A DNA stretch of 50,653 bases from Candidatus Binatus soli (GTDB taxonomy: Bacteria > Desulfobacterota > Binatia > Binatales > Binataceae): assembly GCA_002479255.1 (NCBI GenBank), contig DLMJ01000010.1, positions 16,889 through 67,541 of the forward strand, read 5' to 3'. The notes under the pieces were generated by a model. The model had not been told where the DNA came from and did not search any database. It was given only the letters and a program-made list of their open reading frames with translations. The position numbers and the translations under genes are program-made. Shown here piece after piece: positions 41,018 through 49,579 of the stretch. Position 1 is the first letter of the stretch; each line of letters starts with the position of its first letter.

Positions 41018-41898
41018 TCAACTGAGACCCTCTTGCAAACCGTCCGAAGACGCGGTCGCCGCCGCGGTTTGCCAAGCGTTGGCGAACTCCTCCGGGGTGC
41101 TGTCGCCGAGTGCGCTGTGCGGACGGACCCGGTTGTAGTCCTGCCGCCATCGCTCGAGCTTGTCGCGCGCATCCGCCACGCTAAAGAATACCTGTACGTT
41201 CAAACATTCATCGCGCAGCCGACCGTTGAACGACTCGATGTATCCGTTCTCGGTGGGCCGGCCGGGCCGGATGAAGTCAAGTTGGACCCCGTGCTGGTAT
41301 GCCCACACGTCCATCGCCTTGCTCTGAAACTCGGTGCCATTGTCGACTGTAATCGAGACCGGCGCGCCGCGTTCGGCGACGATCTCGGAGAGCGCCAATG
41401 CTACCTTCTGGCTGGTTAGCGAACTGTCGACCAGCAATGCCAGGCACTCTCGGGTGAACTGGTCGACCATGGTCAGCACGCGGAACCAGCGGCCGTCGAG
41501 CAGCCGGTTGCTGACGAAGTCCATGCTCAGGCGCTCGTGCGGTCGAGTCGCCCTTTGGAGTGGAACTCGTTGGCGCCGTGCGATTTTCCTTCGTAGCTTG
41601 GTTCGCACTGCCAATCCGTCCTCCGTGTATAGCCGGTAGATGCGCTTGGCGTTCACGGCCCAGCCCTCCCGCCTGAGCAGCACCGTCAGACGCCGGTAGC
41701 CGAAACGCACCCGGCTGGCGGCCAGTTCCCGCAGCCGCATCCTCAATGCTGTCTGCGGGTCCCTGCGACTCCGATAACGCAGCGTTGCCAGTTGGATCGG
41801 CAACAGCCTCGACACCCTACGCTCGCTCACCACAAAGGCGGCTTGCGTCCAGCGCCCCAACTCGCGCCGGTGACGAGGCCTTACAGCTTTTTTCGGAC
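41018..41898 (-). CDS. IS3-family transposase OrfB
   Basis: The integrase-core half of the transposase. It shows the HTH_21-like R-F-G-Y-R-R-L-T-V-L-L-R-R-E-G, then the DDE core: S-M-D-F-V-S (first D), T-V-D-N-G-T-E-F (second D) and E-N-G-Y-I-E-S-F-N-G-R-L-R-D-E (E). The C-terminus V-R-P-H-S-A-L-G is standard. It is in the -1 frame relative to OrfA and is reached by slippage on A6G. All three acidic residues are intact, so the element may be active. Confidence 0.92.
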
Positions 41899-42147
41899 GA
41901 TCTCCTGCAGCATGTGCCGGTCCAGCGACAGATCCGCCACCAGCCGCTTGAGCTTCGCGTTCTCCCCGCGCAGTTGCCTGAGCTCGCGCAGCTCGCTCAG
42001 TCCCAAGCCTGCGTACTCCTTCTTCCACACGTAGTACGTGGCTTCGCTGATGCCGTGCTCGCGGCACAGCTCGCTTACCCTAGTGCCGCCTTCCGCCTGG
42101 TGCAGCGCCCGCAGAATCTGCTCTTCCGTGTGACCTCGCTTCGACAT
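41881..42147 (-). CDS. IS3-family transposase OrfA
   Basis: An 88-residue helix-turn-helix protein: H-T-E-E-Q-I-L-R-A-L-H-Q-A-E-G-G, V-S-E-L-C-R-E-H-G-I-S-E-A-T-Y-Y-V-W-K-K-E-Y. A leucine-zipper-like helix (L-R-E-L-R-Q-L-R-G-E-N-A-K-L-K-R-L) follows. It ends ...I-V-R-K-K-L at TAA. The mRNA slippery heptamer AAAAAAG (41893-41887) just before the stop allows the OrfAB fusion transposase. Confidence 0.92.
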   Translation of the reverse strand: MSKRGHTEEQILRALHQAEGGTRVSELCREHGISEATYYVWKKEYAGLGLSELRELRQLRGENAKLKRLVADLSLDRHMLQEIVRKKL

Positions 42148-42209
42148 CCTGGTCCTCCTTCCTCGTGCTCAGAGGACCACACCAAACGCCAATGCCTCAA
42201 CTTATCGCT

Positions 42210-42234
42210 GTCCTAGTTTTCGGGTTTTGGGTCA
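42210..42234 (-). repeat. IS terminal inverted repeat (right)
   Basis: Read on the minus strand it begins TGACCC and contains AAAACTAGGAC. Its outermost TGA is in frame with the small-subunit gene to the right and acts as that gene's stop. Confidence 0.75.
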
Positions 42235-43044
42235 CCCTGTTTCTTTCGGCTTCAAAACGGCGGCGACCTGGGGTGTAGCTCGAGATTCTTTAATTTTCCC
42301 GACGAGGCGCAAGAGGCCGTCAAGGATTGTCACAGGGTGTGGCGGGCAGCCAGGAACGTAAAGGTCCACCGGAACGATGCTGTCTGAGCCGTTGAGAACC
42401 TCGGGATGATCGCGAAATGGACCGCCTGAAATTGCACAAGCGCCCACCGCGATTACAATTTTCGGGTAGGGCACGGCTTGGTAGGTCTTCTCAAGGGCCA
42501 GGCGCATGTTCTGAGTGACGGCACCGGTAATCAGAAGTCCATCTGCATGGCGTGGGGACGCCACAAACTGAATGCCGAATCTGCCGAGGTCGAACACTAC
42601 GGTATTCAGAACATTTACGTCAGCCTCGCATCCGTTGCATCCACCGGCGCTGACCTGTCGAAGTTTGAGAGACCGGCCAAGGATCCGGTGGGTCTGTTCA
42701 GCTAGACGACCCGCTAGTTGCAGCGTTTCTCCTTCGGTCAAGACCAAATCATTCCGATTGCTGGCCGCGAGTTGATATTGCGAAGTGAAACGGATCGCTC
42801 CTTCGGGACATGCGTTGGCACACTCGGGGCAGAACAGACAGCGACCGAGATCGATCTGCAAATCTCCGTTGCTGGTAATTGCATCTGTCGGGCAAGCATC
42901 CGCGCAACTCGTGCAACCGGAAGGACATCGTGCCTGATCCAGCATGGGCAGACCGCGGAATCGCTCCGGTAGAACCGGTTCGGTCTCGGGAAATGACAAC
43001 GTGCGTTTGCCCTGACGCAGTCGAGTGAGTATCAAGCTCGGCAC
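42232..43044 (-). CDS. hyfI: Hydrogenase-4/complex I-like small subunit fused to 2x[4Fe-4S] ferredoxin domain
   Basis: A 270-residue peripheral subunit. Residues 40-51 (C-x3-C-x2-C-x3-C-P) and 69-79 (C-x2-C-x2-C-x3-C-P) form an eight-Cys ferredoxin domain, the job of HyfH/NuoI, fused N-terminally. A NuoB/HyfI domain follows with cluster N2-type ligands Cys136, Cys139 (G-G-C-N-G-C-E), Cys203 (G-A-C-A-I-S-G-G) and Cys233 (P-G-C-P-P). All ligands are intact, so electron transfer to the membrane interface should work. The start is GTG 43044. The stop codon is the outer TGA of the IS3 inverted repeat, so the original C-terminus may be slightly altered. Confidence 0.9.
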   Translation of the reverse strand: MPSLILTRLRQGKRTLSFPETEPVLPERFRGLPMLDQARCPSGCTSCADACPTDAITSNGDLQIDLGRCLFCPECANACPEGAIRFTSQYQLAASNRNDLVLTEGETLQLAGRLAEQTHRILGRSLKLRQVSAGGCNGCEADVNVLNTVVFDLGRFGIQFVASPRHADGLLITGAVTQNMRLALEKTYQAVPYPKIVIAVGACAISGGPFRDHPEVLNGSDSIVPVDLYVPGCPPHPVTILDGLLRLVGKIKESRATPQVAAVLKPKETG

Positions 43045-43053
43045 TGGCTATCC

Positions 43054-44592
43054 TCAGAGATCGTGACCGCAATAGGAGAGGTTGAAGCTCTTGTTGCACA
43101 GAGGAAAATCGGAGATTTGCTGATTGCGCATTGCTATCGCCAATCCCATCCAATTGTGGAACGAGGGATCGACTATCTTATAACGTGCGAAGCGCCCGTC
43201 TGCGTCAGTGATCGCGACGTGGCAAATTTCTCCGCGCCATCCCTCGACCAAAGACACTACAAGATGATCGCCGAGTAGCGGCCCTGCCGGCGACAGTATA
43301 GGTCCGTCGGGCACGGAGGCGAACTGCTCTCCCAGGAATGCGCCCGAATGCTGAATTTCAAGCCATCGCAACCAGGCCCGCGCAAAGACGTCCCCGCTAG
43401 GCCACTTGGATATAGGTATCTGCGCGAATCTGAAGATGCCGCTGGGAAAGTCTTGTCTGATGTCTCGCTCAACCCCGCAGGCGCGCGCCGCGGGACCAAC
43501 CAGCCCAAGCGCCTCGCATGTTTCTCGCGTTATCGTCCCGGTGTGCTCGAAACGCGCTTGGACCGATGCTGCGCTCCATAGCAGTGCGAGCGCGTCCTCG
43601 ACATCCTTCAAGGCCGCTTCCAACCGCTGCTGTAGCTCGGCGACAAGAGGCTTACCCACATCGAATCCGACCCCGCCAGGTCTGATCAACCCCCGGCCGA
43701 AGCGGCTTCCGCATAGTGCCGCCGTTAAGTTGAGGAAGTCTCCACGAATGCGGCCGCAATACGCTGCGGTCGGGAGATACCCGACATCTCCCGCCAGCGC
43801 GCCTAGGTCGCCGGTATGGTTTGCAAGACGCTCGAGCTCCAGCGCTACCCCACGCAGCACTTGCGCCCGGGCTGGAATCGCAGCACCGCCCAAGGCTTCG
43901 ATTGCTTCACAATACGCAGTCGAATGTCCTATCGAGGTATCACCGCATAGCGTTTCCACCAGATGGATTGTTCGCTTGCCGGGTCCTCCCACGAGTGCCC
44001 GTTCGACCCCCCGATGCTGGTAGCCAAGCGATATCTCCAGATGAAAAACATCCTCACCATGACATTGGAAACGGAAATGGCCGGGTTCGATGATTCCCGC
44101 ATGCACGGGGCCTACCGCGACTTCGTGAACCTCGGGTCCGGCCATCGCGAAGAAATCAGTTACACCCGGAACTGGTGCTGAAGATAAGCTGTTGCCAGAC
44201 CTATAGGGCGCGTGAAATCGAATCGGCTTCAGCCAAGGATGCCCTTCCGGACGAACCTGCCACTGCTCGGCGATTTCACGCTCGAACCAATGAGCTTGCG
44301 GGCATTCGAGCGTCAGGCATGGGTACGACTGGTCGACTTTGGTGCTGAGGATCGAGAGGCTATTCGTCACCGAATCAGCCACGACGGCGATCAGTCGAAC
44401 ATGGCCATTCTCGCCAGGCATCCCGAACAGCGCTGCCAGGCTGCAGGTACTGCTCACCGCGGAGAGAATCGCGGTTCTGAACTCGGCAATCGAAAGATTG
44501 GGAATCTCTCGAAGCGGAATTGCTTCGCCAGTGTGAAATGATGAAAGCGGAGTCACCATTTCAACGCTGACCAAGCAGGCGCGCGGCTTCAT
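43054..44592 (-). CDS. hyfG: Hydrogenase-like large subunit (NuoCD/HyfG type) lacking Ni ligands
   Basis: A 512-residue fusion of a NuoC-like domain (about 30-135) and a NuoD/HyfG-like domain. Active group 4 [NiFe] hydrogenases have C-G-I-C near the start of the large domain and D-P-C-x-x-C at the end. Here the first is L-C-G-D-T-S-I-G-H (Cys216, Thr219) and the second is D-P-S-F-H-N-W (475-481). Three of four Ni-binding cysteines are absent, so H2 chemistry is not expected. The end D-F-P-L-C-N-K-S-F-N-L-S-Y is typical of Ehr-type proteins. ATG 44592 overlaps hyfF by 32 bp; ATG 44559 is an alternative start one base after the hyfF stop. Confidence 0.9.
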   Translation of the reverse strand: MKPRACLVSVEMVTPLSSFHTGEAIPLREIPNLSIAEFRTAILSAVSSTCSLAALFGMPGENGHVRLIAVVADSVTNSLSILSTKVDQSYPCLTLECPQAHWFEREIAEQWQVRPEGHPWLKPIRFHAPYRSGNSLSSAPVPGVTDFFAMAGPEVHEVAVGPVHAGIIEPGHFRFQCHGEDVFHLEISLGYQHRGVERALVGGPGKRTIHLVETLCGDTSIGHSTAYCEAIEALGGAAIPARAQVLRGVALELERLANHTGDLGALAGDVGYLPTAAYCGRIRGDFLNLTAALCGSRFGRGLIRPGGVGFDVGKPLVAELQQRLEAALKDVEDALALLWSAASVQARFEHTGTITRETCEALGLVGPAARACGVERDIRQDFPSGIFRFAQIPISKWPSGDVFARAWLRWLEIQHSGAFLGEQFASVPDGPILSPAGPLLGDHLVVSLVEGWRGEICHVAITDADGRFARYKIVDPSFHNWMGLAIAMRNQQISDFPLCNKSFNLSYCGHDL

Positions 44593-46033
44593 GGATTGTC
44601 CGACTCAGGGCCGGAGGAACGTAGATGCCCATTAGCAGAATTGCAGCGCCGAGTATCGCCGGGACTGCGCTCAGCGCAACACCTCGGCCTGCCGGGACAA
44701 TGATATCTTCGCGCGGAGTTCCCTGTGCCATTTCAAGCACGGGCGTAGCCATTCCCGCCAGAATGATCGCCAACAGAATCAGATAAGTAATCGCGACGAA
44801 AGACCGGCCCTGATCCAGCGCGGCTTTCAGGATCGTGAATTCACTCAGGAACGGGCCGAATGGCGGCGAGCCTGTGATCGCAAGAAAGCCTAACACCCAC
44901 AGCAGTCCGGATACCGGCAAGACCTGCAAAGCTCCGGAGACATTTTTCGCAGTCTTCGTATGGTAAACAGCCAGCAGGTTGCCAGCGACCATGAACAGCA
45001 TCACCTTGGTCAGCGAATGATTGATCACATGGAGCATCGATCCGAACAGCCCTGCACCACCCAGTCCCACGCCCACCGCCAGGATGCCCATATGCTCGAC
45101 GCTCGAGTATGCAAGCATGCGCTTGTAGTCAACCTGGCCGGTGATGAATATGGCAGCTACCGCCATCGAGAGCAGGCCGAAAACGAGCAGCAGCCGCTGG
45201 CTGAAATCAACTAGACCGCTCGCGACACAGATTTGATGGATTCTGAGAATCCCGAGAAACGCACAATTGAGCAGAGCGCCGGAAAGCAACGCCGACGCCA
45301 CTGAAGGCGCCTCGCTGTGGGCGTTGGGCAGCCAGGTGTGAAACGGGGCGAGCCCCATCTTGGTGCCGTAGCCGACCAGCATGAGCACAAACGCCGCTTT
45401 CAGCCAGAGAGGATTCAAGTGCGGCGCGTCAGAAAGCAGATCTTTCAGAACCAAAGAGACGGCGGCGGTCCCGGGACTAGTCGCAGCTACCGCAAGGAAG
45501 AAAATCCCCAGCAGCGCCAACGCGATCCCAACCGAGCAAATCAGCAGATATTTCCACGTCGCCTCAAGTGAGCGATGATGCCGATGGAAGTAAATCAGTG
45601 GAGCACTGGCCAGGGTGGTTGCCTCGACCGCCACCCAAAGAAGTCCCAGATGCTGGCTCAGGGTGACCAGAGTCATCGCGGCAAGAAAGAGAAGGAGACA
45701 ACCCGTGAAGCTCGCCTCGCGTGCGTTTGAAAAAAGAAACCCTTCCTCGAAATCCGAGTGCGACTCACCGCGCTCTCCGCGCAGGTAAGCAACCGCGTAA
45801 AAGCTTGATGCCAGGAAGAGTAGACTGGTGAGCGTCAGGAACAGCCGCCCCAGTGCGTCTTCGGCCAGCCAACCGCTAAGAGCGGGCGCAGGCGGCAGTA
45901 TCCAGGTTGCAACGCTCAATGCGAATTGCACGAGCGCAGTGGACACAAGAAGCCCGCGGCGGAGCGGATCTGACCCGATGAAGAATGCCGCCGCACCCGC
46001 CAGTGCCGGAATCAATATCACTAACAGGATCAT
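44561..46033 (-). CDS. hyfF: Antiporter-like membrane subunit (HyfF/NuoN-M type)
   Basis: A 490-residue polytopic protein of the Mrp/complex I antiporter-like family with about 13-14 hydrophobic segments. Proton-pathway residues are kept: Glu137 in W-V-A-V-E-A-T-T, Lys225 in G-T-K-M-G-L-A-P-F-H-T-W-L-P, and a Lys in N-H-S-L-T-K-V-M-L-F. It therefore looks competent for ion translocation. ATG 46033 overlaps the hyfE stop by 4 bp. Confidence 0.92.
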   Translation of the reverse strand: MILLVILIPALAGAAAFFIGSDPLRRGLLVSTALVQFALSVATWILPPAPALSGWLAEDALGRLFLTLTSLLFLASSFYAVAYLRGERGESHSDFEEGFLFSNAREASFTGCLLLFLAAMTLVTLSQHLGLLWVAVEATTLASAPLIYFHRHHRSLEATWKYLLICSVGIALALLGIFFLAVAATSPGTAAVSLVLKDLLSDAPHLNPLWLKAAFVLMLVGYGTKMGLAPFHTWLPNAHSEAPSVASALLSGALLNCAFLGILRIHQICVASGLVDFSQRLLLVFGLLSMAVAAIFITGQVDYKRMLAYSSVEHMGILAVGVGLGGAGLFGSMLHVINHSLTKVMLFMVAGNLLAVYHTKTAKNVSGALQVLPVSGLLWVLGFLAITGSPPFGPFLSEFTILKAALDQGRSFVAITYLILLAIILAGMATPVLEMAQGTPREDIIVPAGRGVALSAVPAILGAAILLMGIYVPPALSRTIHEAARLLGQR

Positions 46034-46683
46034 GGGACCCGGTCGGAAAGAGTTACGAGCCGGCCGGTATCAATATGATCAAACTGGCGACTGATATGAA
46101 ATATCGCGATGCCCATCACGAACACTCCAACAAAGACGTCAAGCAGAATACCCAGTTCCACGAGGATGGGCATTTCCAACGCAACTGCGGCCCCAAATGC
46201 ATACACGCCGTTCTCCAGAGTCAGGTAGCCTAGCACCTGGGTAATTGCCTTGCGCCGTGTGATTAGCAGTACAAGGCCCACCAGGCACGTGAAGAACGCC
46301 GCGGGCACCAACAAGAACGAAGTGGGTTGGTTGGGAAGGGGCAGGCGCTGACCCAGCCACAGCGAAACCCCAAGTGCTACCGCTCCGATAATCACCGATA
46401 GGTTGTAGCCGATGACCGGCTCGATCTCGCGGACGGTGTCAGCGTCGCGCATGGCTCGAACTATTAGCCACGGCAGTATGAAACCCTTGACCGCGGCGCT
46501 GGTAAGCGGAAGCAGCACGCCAACAACGGATGGGTGTCCATCCTGCGCGGCGATGGCCAGGAGACCTAGCAGTATTCCCTGAATTGCAACGGCGCGGATA
46601 CAGGCGACGAGCCGGCTCGATGCCAGCAGCAGAAAGCCGGTTAGCACCAGGAAGACCAGAATTGCGTTTACCAACTGGTTCAT
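46030..46683 (-). CDS. hyfE: HyfE-like (NuoK-related) membrane subunit
   Basis: A 217-residue protein with about six membrane segments, matching HyfE of hydrogenase-4, whose C-terminal part corresponds to NuoK/MrpC. The segment V-L-G-Y-L-T-L-E-N-G-V-Y-A-F-G is the characteristic L-x-x-E-N-G-x-x motif with the membrane Glu. It begins 5 bases after the hyfC stop and overlaps hyfF by 4 bp. Confidence 0.9.
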   Translation of the reverse strand: MNQLVNAILVFLVLTGFLLLASSRLVACIRAVAIQGILLGLLAIAAQDGHPSVVGVLLPLTSAAVKGFILPWLIVRAMRDADTVREIEPVIGYNLSVIIGAVALGVSLWLGQRLPLPNQPTSFLLVPAAFFTCLVGLVLLITRRKAITQVLGYLTLENGVYAFGAAVALEMPILVELGILLDVFVGVFVMGIAIFHISRQFDHIDTGRLVTLSDRVP

Positions 46684-46687
46684 CTCT

Positions 46688-47599
46688 TCATCTTCGAACC
46701 AGCGCCAGAGCCAGACCGGACAGCACGATGGCGGCGACCAACAGTTGCGTTATGCGAAGCAGCCGCAAACGCGCCATCGAAGATTCGATGATCCCGGTTA
46801 CTACCGCCAGACCGAACATCCCGGCGATCGCGCAGCCGCCGTCGAGCAAAGGGTTGCCCGAATGCCAGGGGACGGCGATCGCGATTATGACTGCGCCCAG
46901 CAGCCACATTTTGAGCGCCGCTGCGTACTGGATCATCGCGAAATCAGGACCGCTGTGGTCGAGCACCATAACCTCATGAATCATGGTCAACTCGAGATGC
47001 GTGGTGGGATCGTCCACAGGGATACGAGCATTCTCCGCAAGAAACACGACACCCAGACCCGCAATAGTCAGACCCAGCGCCGGCGCGGCCCGCATCCACA
47101 TGGCGGTAGAAACCGATCCGAGCATGGAAGTAAGCGAAAGAGTTCCAGTCTGCCGGGCCAACGCAGCCAATCCCAGAAAGAGGGCGGGTTCGGCGAGCGC
47201 TGAGAATGTGACTTCGCGGCTGGCGCCCATTGCTTCAAAGCTGGAACCGGTATCGAGCGCGGCGAGGACCGTGAAGAACCGGGCCAGCGCCAAAAGATAT
47301 GCGGCCATCACGAGGTCGCCCGCGAATGGCGCAAGCGCCGGAAAAGCTCCGAAAGGAAGTAGCGCTATGGCGCAGATCATGGCCGCAAGACCCACTACTG
47401 GTCCCGCCCGGAAGACCCACGTAGTCGTCTGGCTATATACGGCGCCTTTTCGTAGCAGCTTCCAAAGGTCGTGGTAGGTCTGCAAGAGCGGCTGGCCGAC
47501 ACGACCGGCGGCGACGGCCTTGGTGCGATTAATAACTCCCTGAATGAGGGGAGCGAGCACCATCGCAAGCATCAATGGTAATGTCGATCGCAGACTCAT
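46688..47599 (-). CDS. hyfC: HyfC/HycD-like (NuoH-related) membrane subunit
   Basis: A 303-residue NuoH-type protein that would connect the peripheral arm to the proton-pumping modules. N-terminal G-R-V-G-Q-P-L-L-Q-T-Y-H-D-L-W-K-L-L and the acidic loop N-A-R-I-P-V-D-D-P-T-T-H-L-E-L-T-M-I-H-E are the family hallmarks. In complex I this region lines the quinone cavity; in group 4 complexes it contacts the HyfG/HyfI arm. It starts 3 bases after the hyfB stop. Confidence 0.92.
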   Translation of the reverse strand: MSLRSTLPLMLAMVLAPLIQGVINRTKAVAAGRVGQPLLQTYHDLWKLLRKGAVYSQTTTWVFRAGPVVGLAAMICAIALLPFGAFPALAPFAGDLVMAAYLLALARFFTVLAALDTGSSFEAMGASREVTFSALAEPALFLGLAALARQTGTLSLTSMLGSVSTAMWMRAAPALGLTIAGLGVVFLAENARIPVDDPTTHLELTMIHEVMVLDHSGPDFAMIQYAAALKMWLLGAVIIAIAVPWHSGNPLLDGGCAIAGMFGLAVVTGIIESSMARLRLLRITQLLVAAIVLSGLALALVRR

Positions 47600-47602
47600 G
47601 CG

Positions 47603-49576
47603 TTACGCCAGCTGCCAAAGCAGAAGCAGGAGGAGCGTGACGGCGATATACAATATGTAAAGCTGAACCTGCCCTTGTTGCAGCGGTCGCAGCAGCAACA
47701 GGTCGCGGCCGATAGCGCGGAACAGCGGCCGAAAAATGTATTCCTGGTATGGATCGGGAGTCTCCGTGGCAAGACTGGCCTCCTTCGGAAACAAGCCACG
47801 CGGCGCAATCACAACGCGGTGTGTCTGCAACAGCAAATCGAAGGTGTCTGTTAAAGGTTGAGCAAACGACGATGCGGTATATTGCATTCGCCGCGACGGT
47901 TCGGCATAGCCACAGTCCCAGGTCACATTTGTGGAGACCGATCGTTTGGAAAGTGCGATCGCGCGGCCTATCGCGAGAAGGGTAGCTATTCCGACCAACG
48001 CCCCACTGGTAATGCTCACCAACGCAATGGAGTGTGCGGCAGTCGAGAGGCTTGTACGCACGATCGTCGCCGACAGTCCTGTCACTTCCGAAATCAGCGG
48101 AGTCATCGAGTACACTACGCTGGCGCCGAGCAGGCCGATCAATATGCATGCGGCCGCCAATACGACCCCGGGGATCACCATGGCAAGCCCGACTTCGTGT
48201 GCTTGCTCGGCGTGCTCGCTTCGCGGTTGACCGAGAAAAACGATACCGAAAGCCTTCGTGAAGCAGGCCGCGGCCAAGCCTCCGATCAATGCAAGTCCCC
48301 CGATCGTAGCCAGCATCGGCACGCTATTGACGCCATCGAGGGTCAGCGCTCCTTTGAAGCTCGCGAGATAGATCAGAAACTCGCTGATGAAGCCGTTTAG
48401 CGGCGGGAGACCTGAAATCGCCGCCGCGCCAATCAGGAAGATCGCGCCGGTACGTGGCATTCGCCGCAGCAGACCTCCGAGGTGGTCGATCTCGCGGGTA
48501 TGAGCGCTATGCACAACGTTACCAGCGGCTAGAAAGAGCAGCCCCTTGAAAAGCGCGTGGTTCAGGACATGCAACAAGGCGCCGGCGAAACCCATGGCCG
48601 CCACTGCCGGGAGGCCCGCGCGCAGTCCGAGTGTTCCCACCCCCAGCCCCAAGGCGATGATGCCTATGTTCTCGACACTGTGGTAGGCAAGCAGGCGCTT
48701 AAGGTCATGTTGCGCCAGCGCGAGCAGGACGCCAATGACCCCGGAAGAGAGGCCAATCCCGCACAGTACCCATCCCCACCACGCCTGAGGGGCACCCAGA
48801 AGCATCATGACCCGAACCAAGCCATAGATGCCGGTCTTGATCATGACCGCCGACATCACGGCGGAGACGTGACTCGGCGCCGCTGGATGCGCTTCGGGAA
48901 GCCATACGTGCAGCGGGATAAAGCCCGCCTTGGTTCCAAATCCGACCAGCGCCAGCACGAACAGAAGTCCGGCACCCGAGGATGCCGAGAACCGATCAAA
49001 ATCCAAAGACCCGCTTGCTCTGCCGAGCAGTATGAATAGCACGAGCAGAAAAGCAGTGCCGATATGACTGGCGACAAGATATATCCATCCGGCTTGGCGC
49101 GTGCTTTCCTTTTCGTCTTCGTAGGTCACCAGGAAGAATGAGGACAGCGCCATCATTTCCCACGCCATCAGGAATAGGACGCCGTTACGAGCGAGAATGA
49201 CCACGACCATGCTGGCGACGAGCAGATTGAAAAAGAACCACGGCGTGGCAAGCGCCTTCCTGCCGCGGTAGGCCTCCAGATAATCTGCGCCATATATCGC
49301 AGCCAGTGCGCACAGCACGAAAACAGGAATCAGAAAGAAGCCCGACAGCGGATCAAGTTCGAGGAAAAGGCTGCCGTAGGGCACATCCCACGCCATCCGG
49401 ATTGACTGTGACGGTTCACCAAGCACCACGCGCACAGCGGGAACAATTCCGCACAGGCAGCCGATCAGGATTCCGCCTACTCCGCATATCGTCGATCCTC
49501 GTCCACGATTTGCGAAGACCAGTGCCCCTATTGCGCCGGCGCCAAAGGACAGTACCGCTATCAGCAGCGTCGACAT
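47603..49576 (-). CDS. hyfB: Large antiporter-like membrane subunit (HyfB/NuoL type)
   Basis: A 657-residue polytopic protein, longer than HyfF at its C-terminus as expected for HyfB/HycC. Ion-path residues are Glu140 in L-M-A-W-E-M-M, Lys216 in G-T-K-A-G-F-I-P-L-H-V-W-L-P, Lys247, and Lys344 in N-H-A-L-F-K-G-L-L-F. The C-terminal segment S-T-N-V-T-W-D-C-G-Y-A-E-P-S-R-R-M-Q-Y-T is typical of HyfB/HycC. It starts 3 bases after the upstream regulator's stop, so regulator and complex share a transcript. No HyfD homologue is present, so the complex has two antiporter-like subunits. Confidence 0.92.
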   Translation of the reverse strand: MSTLLIAVLSFGAGAIGALVFANRGRGSTICGVGGILIGCLCGIVPAVRVVLGEPSQSIRMAWDVPYGSLFLELDPLSGFFLIPVFVLCALAAIYGADYLEAYRGRKALATPWFFFNLLVASMVVVILARNGVLFLMAWEMMALSSFFLVTYEDEKESTRQAGWIYLVASHIGTAFLLVLFILLGRASGSLDFDRFSASSGAGLLFVLALVGFGTKAGFIPLHVWLPEAHPAAPSHVSAVMSAVMIKTGIYGLVRVMMLLGAPQAWWGWVLCGIGLSSGVIGVLLALAQHDLKRLLAYHSVENIGIIALGLGVGTLGLRAGLPAVAAMGFAGALLHVLNHALFKGLLFLAAGNVVHSAHTREIDHLGGLLRRMPRTGAIFLIGAAAISGLPPLNGFISEFLIYLASFKGALTLDGVNSVPMLATIGGLALIGGLAAACFTKAFGIVFLGQPRSEHAEQAHEVGLAMVIPGVVLAAACILIGLLGASVVYSMTPLISEVTGLSATIVRTSLSTAAHSIALVSITSGALVGIATLLAIGRAIALSKRSVSTNVTWDCGYAEPSRRMQYTASSFAQPLTDTFDLLLQTHRVVIAPRGLFPKEASLATETPDPYQEYIFRPLFRAIGRDLLLLRPLQQGQVQLYILYIAVTLLLLLLWQLA

Positions 49577-49579
49577 GAT

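Larger units (their letters stand above)
40869..42234. mobile_element. IS3-family insertion sequence (about 1.37 kb)
   Basis: The element contains orfA and orfB on the minus strand with a programmed frameshift. Terminal inverted repeats are 40869-40892 and 42210-42234; each starts TGACC from the outside and shares the inner AAAACTAGGAC. A second IR-like block (tgatccgccccgcgaaac) lies at 40919-40936. The flanking bases (ttt and ccc) do not match, so no target duplication is visible, which points to rearrangement after insertion. The right end sits on the stop codon of the hydrogenase-like small subunit. Confidence 0.85.

Noticed and set aside
43054..44592. Calling the operon an active hydrogenase-4 or formate hydrogenlyase
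   Set aside because: Three of the four nickel-binding Cys of the large subunit are absent, and no formate dehydrogenase or maturation gene is in the window.
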